Positions 46,187 to 55,242 of a DNA stretch of 64,000 nucleotides are shown piece after piece. The position numbers and the translations under genes are program-made. The stretch's first letter is position 1. Every line of letters begins with the position of its first letter. Location of the stretch: the NCBI RefSeq assembly GCF_025215095.1, contig NZ_JALHAP010000069.1, forward strand, positions 1 through 64,000, in the 5' to 3' direction. A model generated the notes under the pieces. That model did no database searches and was not told where the DNA came from. It saw nothing but the letters and a program-made list of their open reading frames with translations. The stretch comes from Dryocola boscaweniae. GTDB taxonomy: Bacteria; Pseudomonadota; Gammaproteobacteria; Enterobacterales; Enterobacteriaceae.

Positions 46187-47317
46187 CTAATCCAGTATGT
46201 TTTGATACAGCGAAATAAGTTGCTGTGAAAGTTTTTCCGGCGTCGCTTCCCTGACCCGTTCACGCGCATGAACTCCCATGATTTCATTCAGATGGCGTGC
46301 CGGGATAGCCATTACCGCGTCCGACAGTTCCTGAATGTTCAGGGCATCGCAAACATATCCGTTTTGTCCGGTTGTTATAAATTCGGCCCCGCCGCAGGTG
46401 GGCGTGGTAATAACCGGTAAACCACATGCCATTGCTTCTAAGATCACGTTAGGGAAGGGATCATAAAGCGTTGGCAGTAATAATCCATCAGCGGCCTGAT
46501 AAAATGGCAGCGTATTTTTCTGCATTCCCATGAAAATTACTCGATCCTGACACCCCAGAGTTTGTGCCAGCGCCCGATAATTTTTTTCTGCTTTGTCTTG
46601 TCCCACCACAATCAGGTAACGATCGCTGTTAGCTACTGCCCGGATAGCGCTGGCAAGGCCCTTGCGCTCAAATCCCGAACCCACGAACACCAGCGCAACG
46701 GCCTGCTGTGGAAGGTTGATTTCCTGTCGCCATTTTGCCCGTTGTTCAGACGTAGCCGGAACGAAGCGGGAGGAATCAATAGCATTATAGATGACATGTA
46801 TCTTATTAGCAGGTATAGCAAAATCTTCAATGATTTCGCGTTTTACCATTTCGGCGTTACAGATGACAGCTTTCAGCTCCGGTGCCTGGTACATTGCCTG
46901 TTCGGCCTGCATGACATAGCGATGGAAACGATCGCGAAGCAGTAGCTGCCGCCGCCATGCCGGCAGAATTCGGGCGCGCTGAAGCAACCAGCGACGATGT
47001 ACCCCATCACCGGCGCGATAGATATCGCAGCCGGCTATACGTTCGTGGCTTTGCACGAGGTCAAATTTTTCACGTTGCCATAAGGCGCGTGCGGCGTCCG
47101 CAAAGCCTTTTTCACGGCTGATACGGCCCCATTTCATGGGATCACAAATATGTATATGCCAGTTCTCCTGGCGCTCGCCCTGCCACTGACGGGTAATAAC
47201 GTTCAGTTCCAGATCATGAGCGCTCAGGGCTTCCAGCGCGCGTGAGACAAAACGTTCGGCACCGCCGTCCGGACGGTACTTTTGGCGGACGATGGCCAGG
47301 CGGCAGCGTTTCTTCAC
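46187..47317 (-). CDS. wabG: LPS core galacturonosyltransferase WabG
   Basis: A GT4 enzyme of 376 residues that in Klebsiella transfers GalA to heptose II, a step vital for outer membrane integrity there. The opening LAIVRQKYRPDGGAERFVSRALE, held here to residues 7-29, is typical of WabG and not of E. coli WaaG. The EX7E motif is in DPFPNVILEAMACGLPV. The start is a GTG that overlaps the waaQ stop (GTGA). Confidence 0.9.
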   Translation of the reverse strand: MKKRCRLAIVRQKYRPDGGAERFVSRALEALSAHDLELNVITRQWQGERQENWHIHICDPMKWGRISREKGFADAARALWQREKFDLVQSHERIAGCDIYRAGDGVHRRWLLQRARILPAWRRQLLLRDRFHRYVMQAEQAMYQAPELKAVICNAEMVKREIIEDFAIPANKIHVIYNAIDSSRFVPATSEQRAKWRQEINLPQQAVALVFVGSGFERKGLASAIRAVANSDRYLIVVGQDKAEKNYRALAQTLGCQDRVIFMGMQKNTLPFYQAADGLLLPTLYDPFPNVILEAMACGLPVITTPTCGGAEFITTGQNGYVCDALNIQELSDAVMAIPARHLNEIMGVHARERVREATPEKLSQQLISLYQNILD

Positions 47318-48393
47318 AACTGTTTCCTTGCGCTCGCAACCACGGCATCCACTGGAATCGCATCCAGATAGCGCTCGCTGGTTTTAGTATCAATTTGATC
47401 CGGATCCGGAAGCGGGCCGTAATCACCGGCCCAGATAACTTCCCCTTTTACCTGCCAGGGGCTCCAGAAAGTTAGTTTCGATGGGCCAAACAGGGCGATG
47501 CAGGGAGTTTGTAGCGCAGCGGCCATATGCATAGGAACGGAGTCGACGCCGATAAAAAGGCTGGCATGATCGATAAGCGCGGCTAGCTGACGCAGGCTCA
47601 ATTCGCCTGCCAGGGAATAAACACGTTCCGGGGGACATAATGCTCGGATGGTTTCAATCATCGCTTTTTCGTTTTTATCCGGCCCGGATGTAAGCACAAT
47701 CGTATGCCCATCTTTTTGCAGCGTGGAAATCGTCTCCGCCATTTTTCTTTCGTCCCAGCACTTAAAGAACCAGCGGGATGTGGGCTGTACCACAATAAAT
47801 GCACCTTCAACGTTTTTTACTTTTAATTTTTGCTGAACCGCCAGCCAGTCATCTGGCTGATAGCTCATGGTGACATTATTAACGGGAGGAACATTCAAGG
47901 GGGCAAGGATAGAGAGATTTTGCTCAACGGTATGCATAGTTTTATGCCCGATAACCGGTGCGAGCTGCGTGTGGCTGCGGCTCCAGAACCAGCCACGGCG
48001 TTTGTTAAAGTCAAAACCAATGCGGGCCGGAGCGCCCGTAAAGCGAGTGACAATAGCGCTACGCCACTGATCGGCAAGATTCACCACCAGACTGTATTTT
48101 TGCTGGCGCAACGTTTTAAGAAGCTGCCACTCTTTGCATAAATGCTGGCGGGTGCCCAGTTTGCGCCATTTACGGTCGATACCGTAAATGCGATGTATAA
48201 ACGGATGAGCAGCCAGCATATCGCGCGTTTCTTCATAAAGCAGAACATCAATCTGAGCCTGCGGCCATGTCTGATGCAACGCATTGATCACCGGCGTTGT
48301 CAGCAACATATCACCGTGATGGCGCAGTTTTATGAGTAATATACGAGTTTGCGGCCCGTCAGCGCGTGTATGCAAAGCGTTATTCATTATCAT
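47314..48393 (-). CDS. waaQ: LPS core heptosyltransferase III WaaQ
   Basis: A GT9 enzyme that adds the branching heptose III to heptose II. ILLIKLRHHGDMLLTTPVIN is the family N-terminus, and the donor-site segment is FIGVDSVPMHMAAALQTP. The frame opens at a TTG (48411); I take the ATG at 48393 (359 residues), with another ATG at 48387. None has a clear Shine-Dalgarno. It is the first gene of waaQ-wabG-wabH-GT2, divergent from wabN. Confidence 0.9.
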   Translation of the reverse strand: MIMNNALHTRADGPQTRILLIKLRHHGDMLLTTPVINALHQTWPQAQIDVLLYEETRDMLAAHPFIHRIYGIDRKWRKLGTRQHLCKEWQLLKTLRQQKYSLVVNLADQWRSAIVTRFTGAPARIGFDFNKRRGWFWSRSHTQLAPVIGHKTMHTVEQNLSILAPLNVPPVNNVTMSYQPDDWLAVQQKLKVKNVEGAFIVVQPTSRWFFKCWDERKMAETISTLQKDGHTIVLTSGPDKNEKAMIETIRALCPPERVYSLAGELSLRQLAALIDHASLFIGVDSVPMHMAAALQTPCIALFGPSKLTFWSPWQVKGEVIWAGDYGPLPDPDQIDTKTSERYLDAIPVDAVVASARKQL

Positions 48394-48544
48394 CTTTAGG
48401 TGATTAACCAAAGCGTGATTCTAATAGACCTTGAGTATGGTTGCTACAATTCTACTCAGGAGTCGGTGCATTCCTGGAAACCGGTTTGCCCTTAACTGGC
48501 AGGCTGCGTAACATGGCGTAAACATCGTTAGCTCAGAGACGGCA

Positions 48545-49513
48545 ATGACTACCCCAGCATTTATCATCACCATTGATACCGAAGGCGATAATCTGTGGCA
48601 AAACCATCGACAGATTAAAACTGAGAATGCGCGTTTTCTTCCGCGTTTTCAGATGCTTTGTGAAAAGTATGCTTTCAAACCCGTCTGGCTAACAAACTAT
48701 GAAATGGCCGTTGACGCAGACTACATTGCCTTTGCCAAAGACGTTATTGCGCGCGGGCAAGGTGAGGTGGGAATGCATTTGCATGCCTGGAACAGCCCGC
48801 CAGAGTTTGATTTAACCGGTGATGACTGGCGCTGGCAGCCTTATCTTATCGAATATCCGGATGAGATTCTGCGTGAAAAAGTCGTCTATATGACAACGCT
48901 TCTCGAAGAGACTTTCGGTACTAAAATGGTCAGCCATCGAGCCGGGCGGTGGGCTTTTGACAGCCGCTACGCGCGCTTGCTGGTGGAGCTGGGATATAAA
49001 GTCGATTGTTCGGTTACGCCTCGGGTGAACTGGCGAAATGCTAAAGGTTCGCCTGCCGGAAACGGCGGAACAGATTATCAACGCTTCCCGACAGGCGCTT
49101 ATTTTATGGATCTGGATAGCATCAGCCAGCCGGGCGATTCCCCGCTGCTGGAAGTGCCGATGAGCATCCAATATAAACACAGCGCTGTGATGAACAGTTT
49201 TAAGCAGGGCTACGATCGGCTACGGGGAAAATATCGCAGCCCATCAGTGAACTGGCTTCGCCCGTCAGGTGCAAATGCCGCGCAAATGATTGCAGTAGCG
49301 GAAAAAACGCTGGCAGAAGGGAACGATTATGTGGAGTTTATGCTCCATTCTTCAGAATTTATGCCCGGCGGCAGTCCAACCTTCAAAGATGAAGCGGATA
49401 TCGAACGGTTATATCAGGACCTGGAAGCGTTATTTTCCTGGCTTTCTGAGCGGACCCGGGGAATGACTTTGGCTGAGTATTATGAACTTAAGAAAACGAA
49501 ACCGGGCATATAG
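48545..49513 (+). CDS. wabN: LPS core deacetylase WabN
   Basis: A polysaccharide-deacetylase-like enzyme. In Klebsiella, WabN removes the acetyl group from the GlcNAc added by WabH to give glucosamine. Putative metal ligands are Asp11 (TIDTEGD) and His78/His80 (GMHLHAW). The protein has 322 residues, no signal peptide, and GAGACGG upstream of the ATG. It is the only gene of the LPS cluster on the plus strand and ends in a hairpin that overlaps its stop codon. Confidence 0.88.
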   Translation: MTTPAFIITIDTEGDNLWQNHRQIKTENARFLPRFQMLCEKYAFKPVWLTNYEMAVDADYIAFAKDVIARGQGEVGMHLHAWNSPPEFDLTGDDWRWQPYLIEYPDEILREKVVYMTTLLEETFGTKMVSHRAGRWAFDSRYARLLVELGYKVDCSVTPRVNWRNAKGSPAGNGGTDYQRFPTGAYFMDLDSISQPGDSPLLEVPMSIQYKHSAVMNSFKQGYDRLRGKYRSPSVNWLRPSGANAAQMIAVAEKTLAEGNDYVEFMLHSSEFMPGGSPTFKDEADIERLYQDLEALFSWLSERTRGMTLAEYYELKKTKPGI

Positions 49514-49519
49514 CCCGGT
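49501..49519. terminator. Hairpin overlapping the wabN stop codon
   Basis: ACCGGGC-ATATA-GCCCGGT. On the minus strand it is followed by TTTCGTTTTC, so it could end the transcript coming from waaC and the waaL remnant. On the plus strand there is no T run. Confidence 0.6.
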
Positions 49520-49525
49520 ATGTAT

Positions 49526-50009
49526 TCAAATTTGTCCGTCCTGCTTTGTAAGTAGAATCCCGCAGATCCCTATTAAAGCCATGTAAAATAAAATGGCTTC
49601 AGAGCTTAAAAGCAACACATCACTAAGGCCATAAACGAACATACAATTAATCGTAAATAATAAATAAGGGTTTTTGAAATGCCTAAATAAACAAAATATT
49701 AGAATAACATGCCGGGTAAAAATAAATTTTAAGAGGTTTAAATCATTAATATAAAATATAAAATATAAACTTAAGCTTGTGATGTAGTGACAAATGAAAC
49801 CATTTGATCATCCATAGAATTAAAGTAAACAAATGTTAATTTTATTGAATGCTAATTTTTATATTATATAAGTAAATGAAATGGAAATAGATAATTAAAC
49901 AAGTATATAGAAGTATCTTTTTCTCTTGCATTACCTGACGAGCATAGCCGAAAGAAAATAGCACAAAAAAGAACGTGTTTTGGTAAAGCCGTGATCTTAG
50001 TTTTTCCAT
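49526..50009 (-). pseudogene. waaL: Probable remnant of the O-antigen ligase gene waaL
   Basis: This AT-rich stretch holds two broken frames on the minus strand. The first, from an ATG at 50009 that overlaps the preceding gene's end, reads 55 codons with a hydrophobic region (FFFVLFSFGY, LLYTCLIIYFHFIY) to a stop at 49842. The second, in another frame without an early start, is open from about 49807 to the TGA at 49526 (93 codons) and ends with hydrophobic helices. Its last part (YGLSDVLLLSSEAILFYMAL) resembles the C-terminus of WaaL/Wzy-type proteins. An intact waaL would need about 1.2 kb. Identity is inferred from position and pattern. Confidence 0.5.
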
Positions 50010-50917
50010 AATGTACTCAATGCTTTTCGCTTATAGCTAAATCGCACAGTTGAATTTAGAAAAAAACCGGGCGAATGCGTCATAATAACATGTTTTTTTA
50101 CGATGTCTTTTTGGTGTTTATCATTTAATAATGCCTTGTGCTTTATAAAAATATCCAGCCAATGACACAATACCAAATGATGAAAATCATTTGGTAACAC
50201 TTCTTCCATTTTCAGAGTGCAGTCTATTAAGTTAGCTATTTTATCTTCGTCTGGCGTTGAAGATAAGCTTCCTTGATGTTTTATATAGTAATAATGGCTG
50301 TCGTATTGAAAATAGATACTACTGGCGTCCATAAGCATCTGTGGGAACACATAAAAATCTTCGTAACAAGCCATTGCTGGGATCTTATGGTGCAGATAAA
50401 TTTCTTTCTTAATAAATTGACCAATTAAGTGTGCCTGAAGATCTTTATGAATTAAAAAGCGTGTAATAGTATCTTTTCGCGATAATTTCTCAGGGTATAA
50501 ACCTGACCATTGATGATCAATTTTATTTAAGTCGCGGATTTCATGCAGTCGAGTCAATAACATATCGGGACGAGTTTCGCGCAGAAAATCTATGATTTGC
50601 GGTAAGGTCTCTTTTTTCATTAAGTCATCGCTGTCTAACATAGTTATGTATTCCCCCTGCGATAAAGAAATACCATGTTGACGTACGCGACCTATGTTTT
50701 TAAAGGTTACAGAAGAAATAATCACCTGTGGATAAGAAATAGCATAATGAGCTATTTTCTCTCCAGTTCTGTCCTCAGAAGCATCATTAATAATGATAAT
50801 TTCGGCTTGAGCAAGAGAAGGACCAAGCGCATCCAGCAGACTTTGGAATGTGGCATCAATAGTTTTTTCGCAGTTATGTGCTGCAATAATTATGCTCAGA
50901 AGCGGGTTATTTGTCAT
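49997..50917 (-). CDS. GT2 glycosyltransferase, low GC, LPS core cluster
   Basis: A 306-residue GT-A enzyme with LLSIIIAAHNCEKTI, INDASEDRT and the metal-binding TMLDSDD. The C-terminal half is rich in Lys, His and Tyr. I take the ATG at 50917; an ATG at 50929 is also open. Its GC content is clearly lower than that of the flanking waa genes, which suggests transfer. It lies 60 bases after the GT9-like gene and overlaps the start of the waaL remnant. Substrates unknown. Confidence 0.86.
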   Translation of the reverse strand: MTNNPLLSIIIAAHNCEKTIDATFQSLLDALGPSLAQAEIIIINDASEDRTGEKIAHYAISYPQVIISSVTFKNIGRVRQHGISLSQGEYITMLDSDDLMKKETLPQIIDFLRETRPDMLLTRLHEIRDLNKIDHQWSGLYPEKLSRKDTITRFLIHKDLQAHLIGQFIKKEIYLHHKIPAMACYEDFYVFPQMLMDASSIYFQYDSHYYYIKHQGSLSSTPDEDKIANLIDCTLKMEEVLPNDFHHLVLCHWLDIFIKHKALLNDKHQKDIVKKHVIMTHSPGFFLNSTVRFSYKRKALSTLWKN

Positions 50918-50977
50918 GGACCTACTCATTAACAGCAAAAACCTATCAGAATTATATTCTTTAACGGATACTTCAGC

Positions 50978-52042
50978 TTAGCGGTTAACAATAAAATGAT
51001 GAATCTTGATTAGATCCTCATCACTCAATGCAAACAGCTCTTCGCGAGAACGATCAAAGAAATATGGAGCTTCAAAAATATATGATTTCTCATTTTCTCT
51101 GTTACCTAACAGCAACACTTCTCCTAAAGGCCTCTGTTCGGCGATACAGCATGGTCCATAAATGAGGATAATGGGAACGCCAACCGCATCTGCTATATAA
51201 ACATTTCCGGAATCTGAAGCAATGTAGAAATCCATTTTGCTAATAGCAAAAGGTACATCTTCTAAGGGAAGTTTGCCGATAAGGCTGATGATATTGTCTT
51301 GTTCGTCTATCTCGCGATAAAGATCGTCCAACCACACCTGTTCATTTTTTGGGCCAAAGATATAGTAATTGCAGTTCAGGTTGGCCAGGGTTTTGAAGAT
51401 TTTCTTCCAGATAATCGGCGGGATGGTTTTTGACTTATTTCCTGCGGAAATGCTTAGTCCGATTTTTATTACGTTTTGTTTATCAAGCTCCGCTGGATAC
51501 GCCTTTGGTTTCCGTAAAGGAAAAGTGGCATGCTTTGGAGAATCGCGCCAGGTTAGGTTACGGTCCGCAAGCTTAAGATAATCATCAACGGTTAGCTGGT
51601 CCTTGCTGTGTTCCACCACGCCACTGGCGGTCCAGTAAAACAATCCATGGTACCAGCGTCGGGTGTAGGTGCTTAAAAACTGTTTATTAGCGGCGTTACA
51701 GGCAGCAGCGAAGAAGAGGTTTGTGCTGTTGGGCTGCAGCAGATAAACATTTTCATAGCGGTTCATCAGCTTAAAGGCCAGGCGAAATTTACCCCACAAA
51801 CTTTTTTTGTGTTCTTCAATCAGAAAAATGGTATCGATGGTTTCGTCGTTTTTAGCCAGGGGCAGAACGGTTTTACTAATCAGTACATCGCTGTGTTTAA
51901 GATGAGCGAGCAGAGGCGTAACGTTCACGAAATCGCCAATTTTGGCCGTCTGAATCATCAGATTCCGGCCTGTCTTTTTGTAAAACAGCTTGCCGATCAG
52001 CTTGAACGGAAGCAAAAGAATGAAAATGAATAGATAGCTCAT
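50978..52042 (-). CDS. Heptosyltransferase-like (GT9) protein, LPS core cluster
   Basis: A 354-residue GT9-type protein with an extra hydrophobic N-terminus (MSYLFIFILLLPFKLIGKLF) before the family start LMIQTAKIGDFVNVTPLL. The donor-site segment is FYIASDSGNVYIADAVGVPIIL, with Asn-Val where most relatives have Gly/His. No Shine-Dalgarno is clear. It follows waaC by six bases, in the place where other enterobacteria have waaL or a further core transferase. It may add a heptose or another sugar; the substrate is unknown. Confidence 0.85.
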   Translation of the reverse strand: MSYLFIFILLLPFKLIGKLFYKKTGRNLMIQTAKIGDFVNVTPLLAHLKHSDVLISKTVLPLAKNDETIDTIFLIEEHKKSLWGKFRLAFKLMNRYENVYLLQPNSTNLFFAAACNAANKQFLSTYTRRWYHGLFYWTASGVVEHSKDQLTVDDYLKLADRNLTWRDSPKHATFPLRKPKAYPAELDKQNVIKIGLSISAGNKSKTIPPIIWKKIFKTLANLNCNYYIFGPKNEQVWLDDLYREIDEQDNIISLIGKLPLEDVPFAISKMDFYIASDSGNVYIADAVGVPIILIYGPCCIAEQRPLGEVLLLGNRENEKSYIFEAPYFFDRSREELFALSDEDLIKIHHFIVNR

Positions 52043-52048
52043 TAATCG

Positions 52049-53026
52049 TTATTCTATGGCTAATTGAGTTGTTGTCTGGAGAATGCTAAACGCTTCAGAT
52101 GCCGTAATGTTAGCCATACTCTTTCCTGCGCCAATGATTTCATGCTGATTCTGCCCGTAACCGCCAATCAAACCCGGATCGGTCGGTCCATACAGTGTAA
52201 TATTTGGCCGATTAAGGGCGGCAGTGAGGTGACTCAATCCGGTATCTACCGAAACGACGGCCAGCGCTCCTGCAAGTTGCTTAGCCACTTGTTCAAGAGA
52301 CAAACGCGGCAACACTTCAACGTAGTCGAATCCTTCAGCCAGGCGGGCTGCGCGTTCACGTTCATGTTCTGCACCCCACGGGAGTTTAATACGTAAGCCC
52401 GTTTTATGCATTAATTGAATAAGATCTCGCCAGTTCGATTCCGGCCAGTGTTTTTCATCACGCGTCGTGGCATGAAGAAAAATAACATATTGATTCGCAT
52501 CTGCGGGCGTTGGGGTAAGAAAATGCCGGGCTATTGCGTAGTCGCCCTGTTGCGTGGGTTTTTCGTATCCGAGGCTTTTTGCAAATAATTCTCTGGTGCG
52601 TTCAACCGCATGCCGCTGTTTTTCGATGGCGTGGCGTTTGTCATAGAATAAGCATGCCAGTGGTTCACGGGCGCTATTCCAGTCCATACCATGTTTTACG
52701 CCATGCGCTTTACGCGTAACCAGCGCGGCGCTTTTAATCAAGCCTTGCGCATCGATAACGGCATCGTATTGTTCAGTAAGCAGATCCCGGTAGAACGCTT
52801 TGCGCTCTGCTTTGACTGGAGCCGAGAACCAGTTTTTACGCCAGCGGCGAATCGCAACAGGAAGAACCTTATCTACCGCCGGGTGCCATGATGGAATCTG
52901 TGCGAAACCTTCTTCGACCGCCCAGTCAAAGCGTATACCCGGAATCGCCTTTGCAGCGTCGGTCAGCGCAGGCAGCGTGTGCAGGACATCGCCCATAGAT
53001 GATGTTTTGACGATCAGTACCCGCAT
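52049..53026 (-). CDS. waaC: LPS heptosyltransferase I WaaC
   Basis: Adds the first L-glycero-D-manno-heptose to Kdo2-lipid A. The start MRVLIVKTSSMGDVLHTLPAL (residues 1-20 being the family signature) and the C-terminal VSVDTGLSHLTAALNRP are typical. Length is 325 against 319 in E. coli. It overlaps the waaF stop by one base (TAATG). Confidence 0.96.
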   Translation of the reverse strand: MRVLIVKTSSMGDVLHTLPALTDAAKAIPGIRFDWAVEEGFAQIPSWHPAVDKVLPVAIRRWRKNWFSAPVKAERKAFYRDLLTEQYDAVIDAQGLIKSAALVTRKAHGVKHGMDWNSAREPLACLFYDKRHAIEKQRHAVERTRELFAKSLGYEKPTQQGDYAIARHFLTPTPADANQYVIFLHATTRDEKHWPESNWRDLIQLMHKTGLRIKLPWGAEHERERAARLAEGFDYVEVLPRLSLEQVAKQLAGALAVVSVDTGLSHLTAALNRPNITLYGPTDPGLIGGYGQNQHEIIGAGKSMANITASEAFSILQTTTQLAIE

Positions 53027-54075
53027 TAAACTTCCTTCCCGGCTGGCAGCAGAGCGGCTAGCTCATCCATTACGCGCTCAGGTGTAATATCAATCAAGCT
53101 TTGGTGATAGCCTTCAGCGGCATCGCCTTTACGTACTTTGTGATAGCCGCGGATAAGACGAATTACGCGTGCCTGGTGAGATAACGGCGGAGTAAAATCC
53201 GGACTGCTTGGCCCATATAAAGCAACCAAAGGGCGATTAAGCGCAGCGGCTACATGCATCAGACCAGAATCATTCGTTACAACGGCTTTGCAGGCGGCCA
53301 GTAAAATGACGGCCTGCTCAAGCTCGGTATCGCCAGCCAGATTACGGCAGTGTGCCTGCTGGTTAGTTGTCAAAGCGGCGAGAATATCATTCCCGGCCTC
53401 TTTGTCTTTGGCTGAACCAAACAACACAACCTGATAACCGTCATCAATAAGTTTGCCAGCAAGCGTTGCATAATGATAATGCGGCCAGCGCTTAGCCGGG
53501 CCAAATTCGGCGCCCGGACAAAAACCGATGATGGGGCGTCCGGCATCCAGATTGAACGCGGAGCAGGTTTGCGCTTTTTCGCCTTCGCTGACCTGCAGTT
53601 GCGGCCATAGCAAAGGCTGCGGAAGATCTTTTGCCGATTGCATCACGCCTTTGTCATAGGCCAGCGCAACGTAGCGCTCCACCATTAGCGGCCAGGCTTG
53701 TTTATCCAGGACACGCGCGTCATTGAGCAAACCGTAGCGCATCTCGCCACGCCAGCCTGTACGCTGCGGCACATTGGCAAAGAAAGGAACTAATGCGGAT
53801 TTGAAAGAATTCGGCAGGACGTATGCTCGATCGTAGCGCTTTTCTCGCAGGGCATGGCCCAGGCGACGGCGTTCGCCGATTTCCAGCGCGCCATGACCAA
53901 GCGGCATCGCCAGCGCTTCATTAACTTCAGGCATGCGCGACAGCAACGGACGGCACCATGCCGGTGCCATCACATCGATTATCGCCTGGGGATAGCGCGC
54001 CTTGAGCGTGCGATAGAGACTTTGCGACATCATCATGTCGCCTACCCATGACGGGCCAATCACCAGTATTTTCAT
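53026..54075 (-). CDS. waaF: LPS heptosyltransferase II WaaF
   Basis: Adds the second heptose of the inner core. ILVIGPSWVGDMMMSQSLYR marks the N-terminus and VTNDSGLMHVAAALNRP the donor site. It has 349 residues, one more than E. coli. It lies between hldD and waaC, 16 bases after hldD. Confidence 0.96.
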   Translation of the reverse strand: MKILVIGPSWVGDMMMSQSLYRTLKARYPQAIIDVMAPAWCRPLLSRMPEVNEALAMPLGHGALEIGERRRLGHALREKRYDRAYVLPNSFKSALVPFFANVPQRTGWRGEMRYGLLNDARVLDKQAWPLMVERYVALAYDKGVMQSAKDLPQPLLWPQLQVSEGEKAQTCSAFNLDAGRPIIGFCPGAEFGPAKRWPHYHYATLAGKLIDDGYQVVLFGSAKDKEAGNDILAALTTNQQAHCRNLAGDTELEQAVILLAACKAVVTNDSGLMHVAAALNRPLVALYGPSSPDFTPPLSHQARVIRLIRGYHKVRKGDAAEGYHQSLIDITPERVMDELAALLPAGKEV

Positions 54076-54091
54076 GCGTCAGACTACCTGC

Positions 54092-55024
54092 TTATGCGTC
54101 ACGATTCAGCCAGGCCATGTATTCTGTTACGCCTTCGGCAACAGTTTTAAATGGCTTGTCATAGCCTGCGGCGCGCAGATTAGTCAGGTCGGCCTGAGTA
54201 AATGCCTGATAGCGGCCTTTCAGTTTTTCCGGGAAAGGAATGTACTCAATGCTGCCTTTTTTGTGGAACGCCAGGGCTGCATCGGCGATAGCCTGGAAGG
54301 ACTCGGCACGACCGGTACCGCAGTTATAAATACCGGATACGCCGTTTTGCCAGAACCACAGGTTCACTGCCGCTACGTCGCCCACATAGATAAAATCGCG
54401 CTTAAAGCCGTCGCTGCCTTCAAACAGCTTTGGATTTTCGCCGTTGTTTAACTGGGTGTTCAGGTGGAACGCGACGCTCGCCATGCTGCCTTTGTGGCCT
54501 TCGCGTGGTCCATAAACGTTGAAATAACGGAAGCCGGTAATTTGCGAGTTCGCTTCAGGCAGGATCTGACGCACATATTCATCGAACAGGAACTTAGAGT
54601 AGCCGTAAACGTTCAGCGGCTGTTCATATTCGCGGGATTCGATGAAATCGCTGTTTCGGCCGCCGTAGGTCGCAGCGGAAGAGGCATACAGGAACGGAAT
54701 TTCGCGCTCCTGGCAGTAATGCAGCACTTCTTTGGAGTACTGATAGTTATTATCCATCATGTACTTGCCATCCCACTCGGTGGTAGATGAGCAGGCGCCT
54801 TCATGGAAAATCGCTTCGATTTCGCCGAACTCTTCACCTGCCATCAACTGGATCAAGAAATCTTCTTTATCCATGTAGTCAGCAATATTCAGATCGACCA
54901 GGTTTGCAAACTTGGTGCCGTCTTTCAGATTGTCTACTACCAGAATATCAGTATAACCAATATCATTCAGTGACTTAACAATGTTGCTGCCGATAAAACC
55001 AGCACCGCCGGTGACAATAATCAT
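54092..55024 (-). CDS. hldD: ADP-L-glycero-D-manno-heptose 6-epimerase HldD
   Basis: Makes the heptose donor used by WaaC and WaaF. The NADP-binding [11 protein letters not shown] lies at residues 4-14 and the catalytic YGYSK near residue 140. I choose the ATG at 55024, which gives 310 residues as in E. coli. It leads the hldD-waaF-waaC operon and is divergent from kbl. Confidence 0.97.
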   Translation of the reverse strand: MIIVTGGAGFIGSNIVKSLNDIGYTDILVVDNLKDGTKFANLVDLNIADYMDKEDFLIQLMAGEEFGEIEAIFHEGACSSTTEWDGKYMMDNNYQYSKEVLHYCQEREIPFLYASSAATYGGRNSDFIESREYEQPLNVYGYSKFLFDEYVRQILPEANSQITGFRYFNVYGPREGHKGSMASVAFHLNTQLNNGENPKLFEGSDGFKRDFIYVGDVAAVNLWFWQNGVSGIYNCGTGRAESFQAIADAALAFHKKGSIEYIPFPEKLKGRYQAFTQADLTNLRAAGYDKPFKTVAEGVTEYMAWLNRDA

Positions 55025-55044
55025 AAGCGTGACCTTAACAATAT

Positions 55045-55073
55045 AGGGGGGCCGTGAGGCACAATACCTCACG
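55045..55073 (-). promoter_or_regulatory. hldD leader: possible sigma-32 -10 and inverted repeat
   Basis: On the minus strand CCCCCCTATAT, ending about 20 bases before the hldD ATG, resembles a heat-shock -10 (CCCCATNT). Just upstream CGTGAGG / CCTCACG forms a 7-bp inverted repeat (55053-55073). In E. coli the hldD (htrM) operon is heat inducible. No convincing -35 was found. Confidence 0.35.
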
Positions 55074-55242
55074 CGCTAATGGCTCTTATCATACCATTAC
55101 AATCAAAGACCCGCCTAATCAGACGAAGTTTCTGTCCCTCGTGATTTATCCTGCAAAAATCAACTTCTCTGAAGCGTAATCTCGTCTCCTGGTATAGGTT
55201 TGGGTAATATGTGCCGAAATTTGCCCTGCCTGGAGAATCGCG

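Noticed and set aside
48412..48544. JUMPstart/ops element for RfaH before the waaQ operon
   Set aside because: GTAGC occurs and a stretch resembles TTAAGGGC, but the GGCGGTAGC core is not present on either strand, so I cannot support an ops site.
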